NCBI RefSeq assembly: GCF_000473895.1
Contig: NZ_ASSJ01000004.1
Span: forward strand, 1 to 64,000
Direction: 5' to 3'
From: Rubidibacter lacunae KORDI 51-2
GTDB lineage: Bacteria; Cyanobacteriota; Cyanobacteriia; Cyanobacteriales; Rubidibacteraceae
DNA: 64,000 nt
The position numbers were made by a program, and so were the translations under genes. The notes under the pieces were generated by a model, which was not told the origin of the DNA, ran no database searches, and saw only the letters and a program-made list of their open reading frames with translations. Within the stretch, counting starts at the first letter, position 1, and every line of letters begins with the position of its first letter. Positions 9,289 to 18,020 of the stretch are shown here, piece after piece.

Positions 9289-9771
9289 TCAGTTCGACGA
9301 TCGGAAGCGGCGGGGGCGAATGACGGCCGCGTAACTCAGACCCCGGACTTCATCGTCCACGGGCACGAGCAACAAGCGCATCCGATCGTTGGTAAAACGC
9401 GCCTGCCCGCGCAGCACGGCCGGCCGGGACGGCGTGGCGATCGCGCGCACCACCCTGCCGTTGTAGGTTCGAAAGCGTACTCGAACGCGCCCCGACTCAA
9501 CCGAAACACGTACGTTTACTGGATACGACCGTGCCTTCGTACGCGATCGCGCACCGATCTGCAGCTTCACGGCATGGTTCAGCACCTCCACCCAACCGAT
9601 GCACTCGTAACCGCGACCGATCCGCGCCCGGCAGGTCGAGCGATATCCGCCGATCGCGCGATCGCCATTGCGGTTGAGATAGGACGCACCGCCGAAAACG
9701 ATACCCGTTATCAACATCAATAAGGCGATCGCGAGGGCTACAGCTCCTGGACTGGCTTGCTGCCGATCCAC
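9289..9771 (-). CDS. Membrane-anchored protein of unknown function
   Basis: The 160-residue product has one N-terminal hydrophobic segment (about residues 10-32, VALAIALLMLITGIVFGGAS) and a basic, β-rich remainder with many Arg and Val residues, which probably faces the periplasm. I do not recognise a domain. It lies alone between fbaA and recA, on the opposite strand. The reading is coherent over its full length, so it is probably a real gene. Confidence 0.6.
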   Translation of the reverse strand: MDRQQASPGAVALAIALLMLITGIVFGGASYLNRNGDRAIGGYRSTCRARIGRGYECIGWVEVLNHAVKLQIGARSRTKARSYPVNVRVSVESGRVRVRFRTYNGRVVRAIATPSRPAVLRGQARFTNDRMRLLLVPVDDEVRGLSYAAVIRPRRFRSSN

Positions 9772-10140
9772 AATTGGACGCTCCTAATATTCGCTGTTTT
9801 TAGTCAAGTGCTGACCCGCTTGAACCCCGAGCTCGCGCAAGGGAGGTGGCATTGTCCGGCAACCGAAGTGGGCGATCGCCGGGACTGGTCATTTCACAAT
9901 CCCCATGCCAAAATAGATGCGAACATGCGAACTACTCGGAGTTACGTTGCGTCTGGGGGTACGACTGGGGTGGCGAGCTAGAATGACGGCACGCTCCCAC
10001 CGCTAGCAGTTTTTTTGATTGAGGAGCACTTGGGCGATCGCCACGCAGCAAGTCAAAATCCCGCACGAACGTCAGAGACGCGGATTAGATCTGCGATTCA
10101 GACTCTAAAATCTACCAGCTTTTTATTGCAAGAGGCATCT
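9772..10140 (+). other. Upstream region of recA
   Basis: The 369 bases contain no gene-like frame. They must hold the recA promoter. I searched for a cyanobacterial LexA-type box (RGTAC…GTWC) and saw none. An AAGAGG stretch just before 10141 may be the recA ribosome binding site. Confidence 0.4.
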
Positions 10141-11217
10141 ATGGCTTCCAGTAGCGTAACAAACGACCCTAATAAAGAAAAAGCTCTCAACCTCGTGCTC
10201 GGTCAAATCGAGCGTAACTTCGGGAAAGGCTCGATCATGCGTCTGGGAGACGCAACGCGGATGCGTGTCGAGACCATCTCCACCGGGGCGCTAACCCTCG
10301 ATCTAGCTCTCGGCGGTGGACTGCCGAAGGGTCGCATCATCGAAGTCTACGGCCCTGAAAGTTCTGGCAAGACAACCCTTGCTTTGCACGCGATCGCGGA
10401 AGTCCAAAAACAAGGGGGTGTGGCTGCTTTTGTCGATGCCGAGCACGCACTCGACCCGGCCTATTCGGACGTGCTCGGAGTCGATATCGAAAACCTATTG
10501 GTGTCGCAGCCCGATACCGGTGAAGCTGCGTTGGAAATTGTCGATCAATTGGTGCGATCGTCGGCAGTTGACTTGGTCGTAGTAGATTCGGTTGCAGCAC
10601 TCACCCCGCGTGCAGAAATTGAAGGCGAGATGGGCGACACTCAGGTCGGTCTGCAAGCACGATTGATGAGTAAAGCTCTGCGCAAGATTGCTGGCAATAT
10701 CGGTAAATCCGGTTGCACGGTCATTTTTCTCAACCAGTTGCGCCAGAAAATCGGTATTTCCTATGGCAATCCCGAAGTCACAACGGGTGGTAACGCACTG
10801 AAGTTCTACGCATCCGTACGCTTGGATATTCGCCGCGTGCAAACGCTCAAGAAAGGCAGCGAGGGCGAGTACGGTATCCGTGCAAAAGTAAAAGTTGCGA
10901 AAAACAAGGTTGCACCGCCGTTTCGCATTGCCGAGTTTGACATCATCTTTGGGTTCGGGATCTCGCGACTGGGCTGTTTGCTAGATTTGGCAGAGCAAAC
11001 CGAGGTCGTCAAGCGCAAAGGAGCTTGGTACAGCTATAACGGCGACAATATCGCCCAAGGGCGCGATAACGCAGTGCAGTACCTGGAAGACAACCCCGAA
11101 ATTGCTGCCACGGTCGAAGAGAGCGTTCGCGAGCAGCTTGACATTGGAGGCACGCCAACAGCACGCGGCAGTCACAGGGGCAAAGGTAGCGATGCCGATA
11201 CTGGAGAAGAAGAATAA
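10141..11217 (+). CDS. recA: Recombinase RecA
   Basis: The ATG at 10141 gives a 358-residue RecA. The open frame extends upstream to 10015 but that leader is not conserved. The Walker A motif [13 protein letters not shown], the catalytic Glu region [10 protein letters not shown], Walker [13 protein letters not shown] and the L2 region [16 protein letters not shown] are all present. RecA forms filaments on single-stranded DNA for homologous recombination and repair. The C-terminus is short and acidic (DADTGEEE). It marks the left border of the core genome against the phosphonate locus. Confidence 0.98.
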   Translation: MASSSVTNDPNKEKALNLVLGQIERNFGKGSIMRLGDATRMRVETISTGALTLDLALGGGLPKGRIIEVYGPESSGKTTLALHAIAEVQKQGGVAAFVDAEHALDPAYSDVLGVDIENLLVSQPDTGEAALEIVDQLVRSSAVDLVVVDSVAALTPRAEIEGEMGDTQVGLQARLMSKALRKIAGNIGKSGCTVIFLNQLRQKIGISYGNPEVTTGGNALKFYASVRLDIRRVQTLKKGSEGEYGIRAKVKVAKNKVAPPFRIAEFDIIFGFGISRLGCLLDLAEQTEVVKRKGAWYSYNGDNIAQGRDNAVQYLEDNPEIAATVEESVREQLDIGGTPTARGSHRGKGSDADTGEEE

Positions 11218-11549
11218 GATTATGCGGATTGGCGGATTGCGTAGCGACTGCTCGTTACTCCCAATCTGCCACAGCCAGCAGAGACCCAGCGCGTGGGATC
11301 TTTGCGGGACATGGTTTTGAAAAGAGCTTGGGAAGAGCGGGTGTTGGAACCTAAAGCATCGCATTTAGCTTGGAAAGCCGAACACTTTACTTTAATTTCA
11401 AGGGTTACAGACTTCGATTTTCAGCTTATGTCAGTTTTTGACTAGTTCTCACTGTCCGCGGATAGTTGATTGGTCGATATAAAGCCTTCCGATCTGTATC
11501 TCGACGCTATTTAGTTCTGGGAAGTAGCTATCTTTTGAACCCATGTCAG
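11218..11549. other. Gap between recA and the phn operon end
   Basis: The 332 bases hold no convincing gene. I checked for a copy of the tRNA-Gly 3' end, as would be left by tRNA-targeted integration, and found none. No clear terminator for recA is visible. Confidence 0.4.
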
Positions 11550-12278
11550 TTAAAAAGGGAGACGCCGATCGCACACCCGATCGCGCACTTCATCATCATG
11601 AAAAATGCCGACCATGGTACAGCCGCCGGCCTTACGAGCTTCAATAAGTTGCATCACCACTTCACGGTTCTCAGCATCCAATGCTGAGGTCGGCTCATCT
11701 AATAGCAAAATCGGGTAGTTAACCGCAAATGCCCGAGCGATGTTGACTCGCTGTTTTTCACCACCGGAAAACGTGGTGGGGGATAGCGACCATAATCGTT
11801 CGGGTAAGTGGAGTTGGGCAAACAAGTTGCGGACGGTGTCATAGGCTAGTTCTGGCTCATACCCTAGATCCAGTAGGGGTTCTGCCGCCACTTCGAGGGC
11901 GGGAACACGGGGAATCACCCGCAGAAACTGGCTGACATAGCCAATGGTGTGTTGCCGAACGTGTAGTAAGTCATGGGGCGGAAGTTGCGCTAAATCAACC
12001 CAAGTGTTTTGATGCTTGACCCAAATCTGCCCGGCATCAATACGGTAATTGGCATAGAGCGATCGCATGAAGGTGGATTTCCCGGAACCCGATGGTCCCT
12101 GGAGCGCGACGCATTCCCCGGCTTGGACCGTCAGCGACACGCCCTGAAGGACGGGGATTTGGGCACCGCCCTGATGATGCAGGGTAAAGGTTTTATAGAG
12201 TTTCGCCGCGTGGAGCGAGGCAGCGGCAGGTAATGCGGCTGGGACAGCCGTTGGGGTTGGCAATACAGAATAGGTCAT
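11550..12278 (-). CDS. phnL: C-P lyase complex ABC-type ATPase PhnL
   Basis: The 242-residue ABC ATPase has Walker A GPSGSGKST, the signature FSGGEKQRVNIA, Walker B LLLDEPTSALD and a switch His in GIFHDDEV. The segment TFTLHHQGG near the N-terminus and the ATPase sequence overall are PhnL-like. PhnL is needed with PhnGHI to attach phosphonate to the ribose of ATP in place of adenine. It is the last gene of the minus-strand operon phnG-H-I-J-K-L. A 77-base gap separates it from phnK. Confidence 0.95.
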   Translation of the reverse strand: MTYSVLPTPTAVPAALPAAASLHAAKLYKTFTLHHQGGAQIPVLQGVSLTVQAGECVALQGPSGSGKSTFMRSLYANYRIDAGQIWVKHQNTWVDLAQLPPHDLLHVRQHTIGYVSQFLRVIPRVPALEVAAEPLLDLGYEPELAYDTVRNLFAQLHLPERLWSLSPTTFSGGEKQRVNIARAFAVNYPILLLDEPTSALDAENREVVMQLIEARKAGGCTMVGIFHDDEVRDRVCDRRLPF

Positions 12279-12355
12279 GGGTATGGCGCGTGTGCTGGGG
12301 TATTCGGGTATGGTTCTGATGGTGTAGCGAGATTTGGTGACTCGCTGTTCTTGGA

Positions 12356-13150
12356 TTAGGGCACGAGCGTAGCACTGACCAGTTGCTGGGTATAAGGATG
12401 CTGAGGATCGTCCAAGACCTGGTCGGTTAAGCCAGCTTCCACCACCAGACCGTTTTGCATCACCAGCAACCGTTGCGCCAGTAACCGCACCACCCCGATG
12501 TCATGGGTGACGAGAATGACGCTGAGGTGGAGGGTGCGCACCAGCGATCGTATTAAATCCAAGAGGCGAGCCTGCACGGAAACATCCAGTCCCCCGGTGG
12601 GCTCATCCATCAGGACCAGCTGAGGACGGGTCACCAAAATGCGCGCGAGCTGCAAGCGCTGTTGCATGCCGCCGGAAAAGGTGCTCGGTAGGTCGTCCAT
12701 CCGCTGTTGTGGAATTTCTACTTGGGCTAACCACTGCAATGCCTCGGCGCGAATGTTGCCGTAATGGCGATCGCCCACGTCTAATAAACGCTCGCCAATG
12801 TTAGCTCCGGCGGTCACACGCAATCGCAACCCGTCGCGAGGATTTTGCTGCACAAACCCCCATTCTGTTTTCATCAGTTGACGACGGCGCGCTTCGGGTA
12901 AGGTCTGTAAGTTGAGGATTTGCCCTGCGCGATCGCGATAGCTCAGTTGCCCGCCATCAAGGGCAATTTGTCCGGCGATCGCCCTGAGCAAAGTACTTTT
13001 GCCGGAACCAGATTCACCAATAATGCCTAGCACTTGACTGGGATAGAGGTCAAATGAGATGCGATCGCAGGCGGCAATATCTCCATAGCGTTTCGTCAAA
13101 CCATCAACGGTTAACAACGGTGTAAGTAGAGAATTTTCTGTAGTCATCAC
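12356..13150 (-). CDS. phnK: C-P lyase complex ABC-type ATPase PhnK
   Basis: The 264-residue protein carries Walker A GESGSGKSTLLRA, the signature FSGGMQQRLQLA, Walker B LVLMDEPTGGLDVS and the switch histidine in LVTHDIGVV. In E. coli PhnK binds the core PhnGHIJ complex at PhnJ. It starts 10 bases after the phnJ stop, so the two are co-transcribed and probably made together. Length and motifs match the family. Confidence 0.96.
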   Translation of the reverse strand: MMTTENSLLTPLLTVDGLTKRYGDIAACDRISFDLYPSQVLGIIGESGSGKSTLLRAIAGQIALDGGQLSYRDRAGQILNLQTLPEARRRQLMKTEWGFVQQNPRDGLRLRVTAGANIGERLLDVGDRHYGNIRAEALQWLAQVEIPQQRMDDLPSTFSGGMQQRLQLARILVTRPQLVLMDEPTGGLDVSVQARLLDLIRSLVRTLHLSVILVTHDIGVVRLLAQRLLVMQNGLVVEAGLTDQVLDDPQHPYTQQLVSATLVP

Positions 13151-13160
13151 TCAAGTTTGG

Positions 13161-14048
13161 TTAGTCAAGTTTCCGGGGAGTTTGGGTCTGTTGCTGCTGG
13201 CGCTGGTGGCAATAATCGGTATCCGAACAGATCCAAAGGCGATCGCCCCGGTCGTTCGTTACAACTTCATCCAGATACGTATCCGTCGCTCCACAAAACT
13301 CACACGGTTGCTCCCAGCTTTCCACTGTGAAGGGATGGTCCTCAAAATCCAGGCTCTTCACCTTGGTGTAGGGCGGTAAGGCATAGATTCGCTTTTCCCG
13401 TCCCGCTCCAAAGAGTTGCAAGGCCGGGCTCATGTGCAATTTTGGATTATCAAAGCGGGGAATTGGGCTCGGTTTCATCAGGTAGCGATCGTGCACCATC
13501 ACCGGATAGTCGTAGGCGATCGCAATATGGCCAAAGCGCGTGACATCTTCATATAACCGCACGTACATCGGTCCATATTCTTCAAGAGCGTGCATTTTGT
13601 TGGCTTCGGTGCGTGAAGGTTCGATGAAGTACAACGGCTCCGGCATAGGCACTTGATAGACCATAATTTGACCTTCCCGTAAGGCGGTTTCAGGAATGCG
13701 GTGGCGCGTCTGAATCAACGTGGCCGCCTCGGTCTGCTCCGTGGTCTCCACGCCGCAGACTTTACGAAAGAAGCGGCGAATATTCACGGCGTTCGTTGTA
13801 TCGTCCGCCCCTTGATCGATCACTTTCAGCGTATCCGTTTGCCCAATCACCGAGGCAGTAACCTGGATGCCCCCCGTCCCCCAGCCATAGGACATGGGCA
13901 TTTCGCGGGAGCTAAAGGGAATTTGGTGTCCCGGAATCGCCACCGCTTTGAGCAAGGCGCGCCGGACAGAGCGCTTGGTCTGTTCGTCTAAATAAGCGAA
14001 GTTAAAACCGGGTTCGGGTGTGGTTGGAGTCGGAGTCGGTGGGTGCAT
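13161..14048 (-). CDS. phnJ: C-P lyase PhnJ, radical SAM enzyme
   Basis: PhnJ makes the actual C-P bond break: it converts α-D-ribose 1-methylphosphonate 5-phosphate to methane and the 1,2-cyclic phosphate. The 295-residue protein has the unusual radical SAM cluster motif C249-x2-C252-x21-C274, with the further conserved Cys280. The glycyl-radical residue (Gly32 in E. coli) corresponds to Gly40 in KAVAIPGHQIPF. All key residues are present, so the enzyme should work. An extra N-terminal Pro/Thr-rich segment of about 8 residues is not in E. coli. It sits between phnI and phnK. Confidence 0.97.
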   Translation of the reverse strand: MHPPTPTPTTPEPGFNFAYLDEQTKRSVRRALLKAVAIPGHQIPFSSREMPMSYGWGTGGIQVTASVIGQTDTLKVIDQGADDTTNAVNIRRFFRKVCGVETTEQTEAATLIQTRHRIPETALREGQIMVYQVPMPEPLYFIEPSRTEANKMHALEEYGPMYVRLYEDVTRFGHIAIAYDYPVMVHDRYLMKPSPIPRFDNPKLHMSPALQLFGAGREKRIYALPPYTKVKSLDFEDHPFTVESWEQPCEFCGATDTYLDEVVTNDRGDRLWICSDTDYCHQRQQQQTQTPRKLD

Positions 14049-14240
14049 GGCTAAATGAGGAAGAGTTCAGGTGTGGCGGGGTTTTGCAACCCAAGGTTGA
14101 GGATCGAGGTGGGGCATGGTTGATCCACCCAAGGTGGAGTTTCGGGGGTAGTCCTTCACAGTAAGGGTGGAGCAAGGGCAGAACCTGCACTCAGCCATGC
14201 TTCTCAGCCAGCACGAGCTTCACACTTCAGGACTGCCCAT

Positions 14241-15536
14241 TCATGGAGTGACCTCTGCAGGAGACTGGGGCATGTGTTGAGAGTCTGGGGTTGGGGAAGG
14301 AACGGAGGTATCCTCTGGAGCGGGATCGGCTGACAGGGGGTCAACTGGGGCGGCATCAGGTTTCGACGGATCCTGGGCTTGGCCGTATTCCCGACGCAGG
14401 GTGCGAATTAGATTCAGTTCCGCTTGGAAGTCGATGTAATGGGGGAGTTTGAGGTGCTGCACAAAGCCTTGGGCTTCGACATTGTCAGAGTGGAACAGCA
14501 CAAACTCTTCGTCTTGGGCGGGACCGTCGATTCCCTCATTTAGGTCCCGTGCTTGCAGGGCGCGATCGACCAGTGCCATCGCCATCGCTTTGCGCTCGTT
14601 ATAGCCAAAGGTGAGGCCGTATCCTTGGGTGAATTGGGGCGGAATCGTCTTGCTGCCCTTGAACTGGTTCACCATTTGCACTTCGGTGACGGTGATATCC
14701 GCGATCGCTACCTCAAATCCCAGTTCTTCTGGGCAAATTACCACCTCGACATCCCCCAGCCGCACTTCTCCCGCAAAAGGATGATTCTTGCCATAGCCGC
14801 GCTGGGTGGAATAGGCCATGGCGAGTAGGAAGCCCTCGTCGGCACGTGCCAGATTTTGTAAACGGGCATCGCGCTGCGTGGGCGTGGTGAGGGACTGGCG
14901 GGTGAGATCGAACGGGTCGGGAATTGGCGCGTAGGACTGCTTGCCATTGGGCGGGTCGGACGAATGAGCTGGGGTCGCATCGGTTGGGGCTGAATGGGTT
15001 GAGGATGTATTCGCGAGGAGTCCTACAGGATCGATCAGCTTTTCCCGAGCAAGAGTATTGGCAACTCTGGGCGTGGATTCTGAGACTGAAACAGGCGCGG
15101 TGGTGGGTGCCGTAAATTCGTTGGTTTCGGCGGCTAATTTGAAGTCCAATAAACGATGGACATAATCAAAAGTGGGTCCCAGTTTTTGGCCGCCGGGCGC
15201 ATCTTTGAAGATGGCGGAAATGCGGCGTTGCAATTGCATGCGATCGGTGTTCAGCGGTTTGCTGTAATACAAGCGGGGCAGGGTGGTCCGATAGGCACGG
15301 AGCAGAAAAGCCGCTTCGACCAAGTCCCCCCAGGCTTGTTTGATCGCCAGGGCGGCGAGGTCGGGATCGTACAAACTACCTTCAGCCATCACCCGATTTA
15401 CTGCAAGCTGCATTTGCTGCTTAATCTGTTCCAGTGATAGTTCTGGCACGGCAGGATCGCCGCGGCGTTTAGCCTTGAGCAGAGCTTCGGCATTTTGGAT
15501 GGCCTGTTCGCCACCTTTAACTGCAACGTAGGGCAT
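14241..15536 (-). CDS. phnI: C-P lyase subunit PhnI
   Basis: The 431-residue protein matches PhnI, which catalyses the nucleophilic exchange of adenine of ATP by phosphonate, helped by PhnG, H and L. Conserved segments include the start MPYVAVKGGEQAI, the block AYSTQRGYGKNHPFAGE, VEICPEELGFE-like VVICPEELGFEVAIADIT, and GYGLTFGYNERKAMAMALVD. It is longer than usual because of a linker (about residues 170-220) rich in Thr, Ser and Pro and a Pro-rich tail of about 35 residues. A 192-base gap separates it from phnJ, with no recognisable gene. Confidence 0.95.
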   Translation of the reverse strand: MPYVAVKGGEQAIQNAEALLKAKRRGDPAVPELSLEQIKQQMQLAVNRVMAEGSLYDPDLAALAIKQAWGDLVEAAFLLRAYRTTLPRLYYSKPLNTDRMQLQRRISAIFKDAPGGQKLGPTFDYVHRLLDFKLAAETNEFTAPTTAPVSVSESTPRVANTLAREKLIDPVGLLANTSSTHSAPTDATPAHSSDPPNGKQSYAPIPDPFDLTRQSLTTPTQRDARLQNLARADEGFLLAMAYSTQRGYGKNHPFAGEVRLGDVEVVICPEELGFEVAIADITVTEVQMVNQFKGSKTIPPQFTQGYGLTFGYNERKAMAMALVDRALQARDLNEGIDGPAQDEEFVLFHSDNVEAQGFVQHLKLPHYIDFQAELNLIRTLRREYGQAQDPSKPDAAPVDPLSADPAPEDTSVPSPTPDSQHMPQSPAEVTP

Positions 15537-15555
15537 TGATTTCTCCGAGGTTTAC

Positions 15556-16013
15556 CTATTCATCTACGGGCATCGAAAAACTCTTGACCCACTGCTCAAA
15601 TCCCAAAGATTCTTAGCAAGCATGGGCTTTTTTATGCTCGAGGCTGGTCGAGAGGGGCATTTCGTAGCAGCCCGCCGCTCGAGATTGCGCGATCGCATGT
15701 TGCATCATGTGCCTCCCAATCCCTTGTCTGTGAAAGTCGGGGGCAACGGCGACTCCTGCCACCCCGCCCGCCGAGGTGCCGGTTGCACCAGAGAATCCAT
15801 ACTCAACAAGAAATATGTGCCTACGGGGGACTGCGGCAGTGCCGTCAATATGACCAGCCCGATTGGGTGGTTAGGGTATTGCTGCAGGCGCTGAAACAAC
15901 TGCTCGGCCAGAGCGAGGTCGTCCCTGGGTTCGCGATCGATCTCGACTTCGTAATTCAACCGCAGCACTGCCGACAAATCACCAAGCTTCGTTTCCCCCC
16001 TCAACACTGACAT
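15556..16013 (-). pseudogene. GNAT acetyltransferase, broken (PhnO-like position)
   Basis: The minus strand between phnH and phnI codes for a GNAT acetyltransferase in two frames. The first part begins MSVLRGETKLGDL and runs to about 15790. The second, shifted frame carries the acetyl-CoA loop VAPDFHRQGIGRHMM and the C-terminal motif KAHAC*ESLGFEQW, where TAA at 15613-15615 stands for the usual Tyr or Phe. The final stop is TAG at 15556. So there are two lesions, one frameshift and one nonsense codon. The ATG overlaps the phnH stop by one base (TAATG), so the gene was once part of the operon. E. coli phn operons carry the GNAT phnO; whether this was the same activity is an inference. Confidence 0.8.
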
Positions 16014-16609
16014 TACACGCCTTCATGAGGATTGTTGACACGAGCCGTGCGGGGTAAACCCAACACTCGATCGGCGGCAAACCACCAGAGATCTAAACCT
16101 AGGGGATAGTGTTGGGTCATCGCTTGCCATTGCTGCCAGAAGGGTCGCGCCAATGGCGATTGGATGGTGATAGTTTCTAAAATGCCGGGACCTTGGAGGG
16201 TCACAGCATGCGTTCCAGTCATTGTCGGTAGTTGCACGAGCAAACTGGTCGACGCTTCCGGATATTCGGCTGAGCCCCAATAGAATTCATCTAAGTTGGG
16301 CAGAGTGCTCGCATCGGTAATCAAAGCAAAATCTGACTGCTGCGACACGTCCGTAAACCGACAGCCGGTATGAAATACCAGCCAGGCACGAACCGCTTCA
16401 GACGTGCCGGGTTGCAACCAAACCTGCGTTTCCAGGTCAAGCAGCGTCAGGCACGCCGCCGCGCAGCTAGGGGTCAACTCCGGCGGATGGGGCGGCGATA
16501 CCGTGGTTTGAGGGATTCCCGGTCGTGAAAGGGCATCCAGCAACGCTCGAAAGGTGCGTTGGGCATCATGTACTGGATCGCGAAAGCCAGGTAGTTGGGT
16601 GGTTGGCAT
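16013..16609 (-). CDS. phnH: C-P lyase subunit PhnH
   Basis: The ATG at 16609 gives 198 residues starting MPTTQLPGFRDPVHDAQRTF, which fits PhnH; an upstream in-frame start would add a 34-residue leader without similarity. Family blocks are FRALLDALSRPGIPQ, FHTGCRFTD and LDEFYWGSAEYPEAS. PhnH is part of the core PhnG2H2I2J2 complex. The stop codon overlaps the start of the GNAT pseudogene. It is about 1.2 kb from phnG, because a broken FAD oxidoreductase gene lies between them, which is unusual since phnG and phnH are normally adjacent. Confidence 0.93.
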   Translation of the reverse strand: MPTTQLPGFRDPVHDAQRTFRALLDALSRPGIPQTTVSPPHPPELTPSCAAACLTLLDLETQVWLQPGTSEAVRAWLVFHTGCRFTDVSQQSDFALITDASTLPNLDEFYWGSAEYPEASTSLLVQLPTMTGTHAVTLQGPGILETITIQSPLARPFWQQWQAMTQHYPLGLDLWWFAADRVLGLPRTARVNNPHEGV

Positions 16610-16714
16610 AGTGGCTTCGAGGAAAGGAGGGAGAGGTGGATGGTGGACAGGCAAACGCGTGAATGAGTAACGGCGTAAGTGAGTTCGGAATCCACAGCTA
16701 AACAGTCGCAACTG

Positions 16715-17223
16715 GAGCAGGCTGGTTTGGAACTTGGCTTACTACCTCACCTTCCCGTGGAACCTCAATCATCTCCGAGCTGTTCCACAGTCCGGGCAGC
16801 AATCCGTCCGTAATAACGGCGGGGCTGTAGGCAGCCACTCGGCAGTGGCGAGCAGTTTAACCAATCTTTGGTTTGTCCTTTAGTTGCTATCAATTCTTCC
16901 AGCTCCAATTTTCTTTAGTGCGATAGTCCAAATGAAGGGAACCGGATTCCTCTAGGTGAATTCCAACAATCGGCGCGATCGTTCGCCAGATGGCAAGGGC
17001 TTGGCAAGCGCAATCGAATAACTGACCCGGGGACTGACCAAGCGGTCGAAATCATGCCGAAATTGTGAATCGCGGCACCTACAGCGGCAGGATTTTGTTG
17101 CCAAGCAGTCACCCGGTAGCCCTGATTGAAGGCAGCGAAGGCATGAACCATCCCCACAATTCCGGCTCCAACGGTTGCAATTTCAGTGGTTTTTAACGGC
17201 ATGATTTGGTCCATCTCCGGCAA
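16715..17223 (-). pseudogene. FAD-dependent oxidoreductase (TIGR03364-like), broken
   Basis: The first part has the Rossmann motif VGAGIVGMVHAFAAFNQGY followed by AVGAAIHNFGMIS, typical of the TIGR03364 clade of FAD oxidoreductases that occur beside phosphonate genes. After a frameshift near 17035 the similarity continues in another frame (QSPGQLFDCACQALAIW, then LEESGSLHLDYR). A third frame gives SPAVITDGLLPGLWNSSEM, which fits the middle of the family. The C-terminal half is gone. So this is a truncated relic with at least two frameshifts. The family is proposed to oxidise aminophosphonates; that activity is lost here unless another copy exists. Confidence 0.75.
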
Positions 17224-17265
17224 TCACAACAGAACTTAAGCTTGGCTGGCACGTCCAACTTTGCC

Positions 17266-17388
17266 TCAAGGTAGTGTTGAGGCCGCTTGCTGCTGCTTTG
17301 GTAAGCTTTTCCCGGCTTCGCGCCGGTCTTGCACCGCGGTAACAACCATGTCAAAGACTTCTAATTGAATTGCCAGTTTGGCTTCCAT
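17266..17388 (-). CDS. Small ORF of 40 residues coupled to phnG
   Basis: The ATG at 17388 lies one base after the TGA of phnG (TTGAGATG), an arrangement typical of translational coupling. The product begins MEAKLAIQLEVFDMVV, is predicted to be helical and ends in a Gln/Ala-rich stretch, with TGA at 17266. I do not recognise it. It may be the 5' remnant of a larger gene truncated when the FAD oxidoreductase region decayed, or a genuine small operon protein. Confidence 0.4.
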   Translation of the reverse strand: MEAKLAIQLEVFDMVVTAVQDRREAGKSLPKQQQAASTLP

Positions 17389-17389
17389 C

Positions 17390-17893
17390 TCAACCTTCTC
17401 CTCGGAGCAGGGTAAAGAAATTTACGCGGGTCGATTCCACTTCTGCCGCCGCTGCTTGCCGATTCGCCTGAGCCGATACCTGTAACGGTTGAATCACCTG
17501 CCGCTCCACACGGTCCTGCCAGTCAACCTGTTGGAGCAGCGCATCACAAACGGCGGCAAGTTCGGCATGGCGAAGGGAGCGTCCGGCCACATAGCCGAAG
17601 CCGGTCAAAGCTTCTTCATTCGTCGGCGTTCCCGACGCTGATGGCACTAATTGCACCACACAGCGAACGATCGTCATCTCCCCCAGGTTGAACGGCTGCC
17701 CGGTTCCCTCAGCTCGCCCACGCACCATCGCCAGCCCGATTTCGGGCGATCGCAGAAATTCATAGGCCGGCAAGTCACCCAGCGAGGTTACACCGGCTTC
17801 CAACTCAGACAAAGCTGCCTTGGCCAAAACCGAGATCCAGCCCGATCTCGATAAGCCCGTTAGCGTCATGGTTCGCGCTGCGTTCAACATCAC
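17390..17893 (-). CDS. phnG: C-P lyase subunit PhnG
   Basis: The 167-residue product matches PhnG, the smallest core subunit, which acts with PhnH, I and L in forming the ribose-phosphonate intermediate. Family blocks are SRSGWISVLAKA, PEIGLAMVRGRAEGTGQPFN and GEMTIVRCVVQL, then GYVAGRSLRHAELAAVCDALLQ. Possible starts are GTG 17893 or ATG 17890; neither has a clear ribosome binding site, and ATG 17869 is a further option. It is the first gene of the minus-strand operon, and its upstream DNA holds the PhnF operator and a Pho-box-like repeat. Confidence 0.93.
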   Translation of the reverse strand: MMLNAARTMTLTGLSRSGWISVLAKAALSELEAGVTSLGDLPAYEFLRSPEIGLAMVRGRAEGTGQPFNLGEMTIVRCVVQLVPSASGTPTNEEALTGFGYVAGRSLRHAELAAVCDALLQQVDWQDRVERQVIQPLQVSAQANRQAAAAEVESTRVNFFTLLRGEG

Positions 17894-17922
17894 TTAATCA
17901 AAGGTTAACGGGAACTTGAATT
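17893..17922 (+). promoter_or_regulatory. Pho-box-like repeats in the phnG/phnF divergent region
   Basis: Three octamers with 3-base spacers lie in direct repeat: CTTAATCA (17893), GTTAACGG (17904) and CTTGAATT (17915). The spacing of 11 bases and the TTAA cores fit the cyanobacterial PhoB/SphR box (consensus close to CTTAACCT). The repeats point toward phnF; the first octamer overlaps the phnG start, so the effect on phnG is less clear. Confidence 0.5.
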
Positions 17923-17943
17923 CGTCTAGATGTCTAGATGAAT
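17920..17943. promoter_or_regulatory. Candidate PhnF operator (divergent promoter)
   Basis: The octamer GTCTAGAT occurs twice in tandem at 17924-17931 and 17932-17939, inside a near-perfect 24-bp palindrome. HutC-type GntR regulators, to which PhnF belongs, recognise GTnTAnAC-like sites. The 12-base core TAGATGTCTAGA (17927-17938) recurs before phnM at 28632. It sits between the divergent phnG and phnF genes, as expected for an autoregulated repressor. Confidence 0.7.
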
Positions 17944-18020
17944 TATGAGGCATAATTGAATGCAATGCAATGCCCTTATCCTGTTTCTATTCGCGTCTAA
18001 GTCTCTAAAACCGTTGTTAC

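Noticed and set aside
9772-10140. A LexA box before recA
   Set aside because: No RGTAC…GTWC dyad is present; the TA-rich stretches do not form a matching palindrome.
11218-11549. A left attachment site matching the 3' end of tRNA-Gly
   Set aside because: No stretch similar to the last 20 bases of the tRNA gene could be found near recA.
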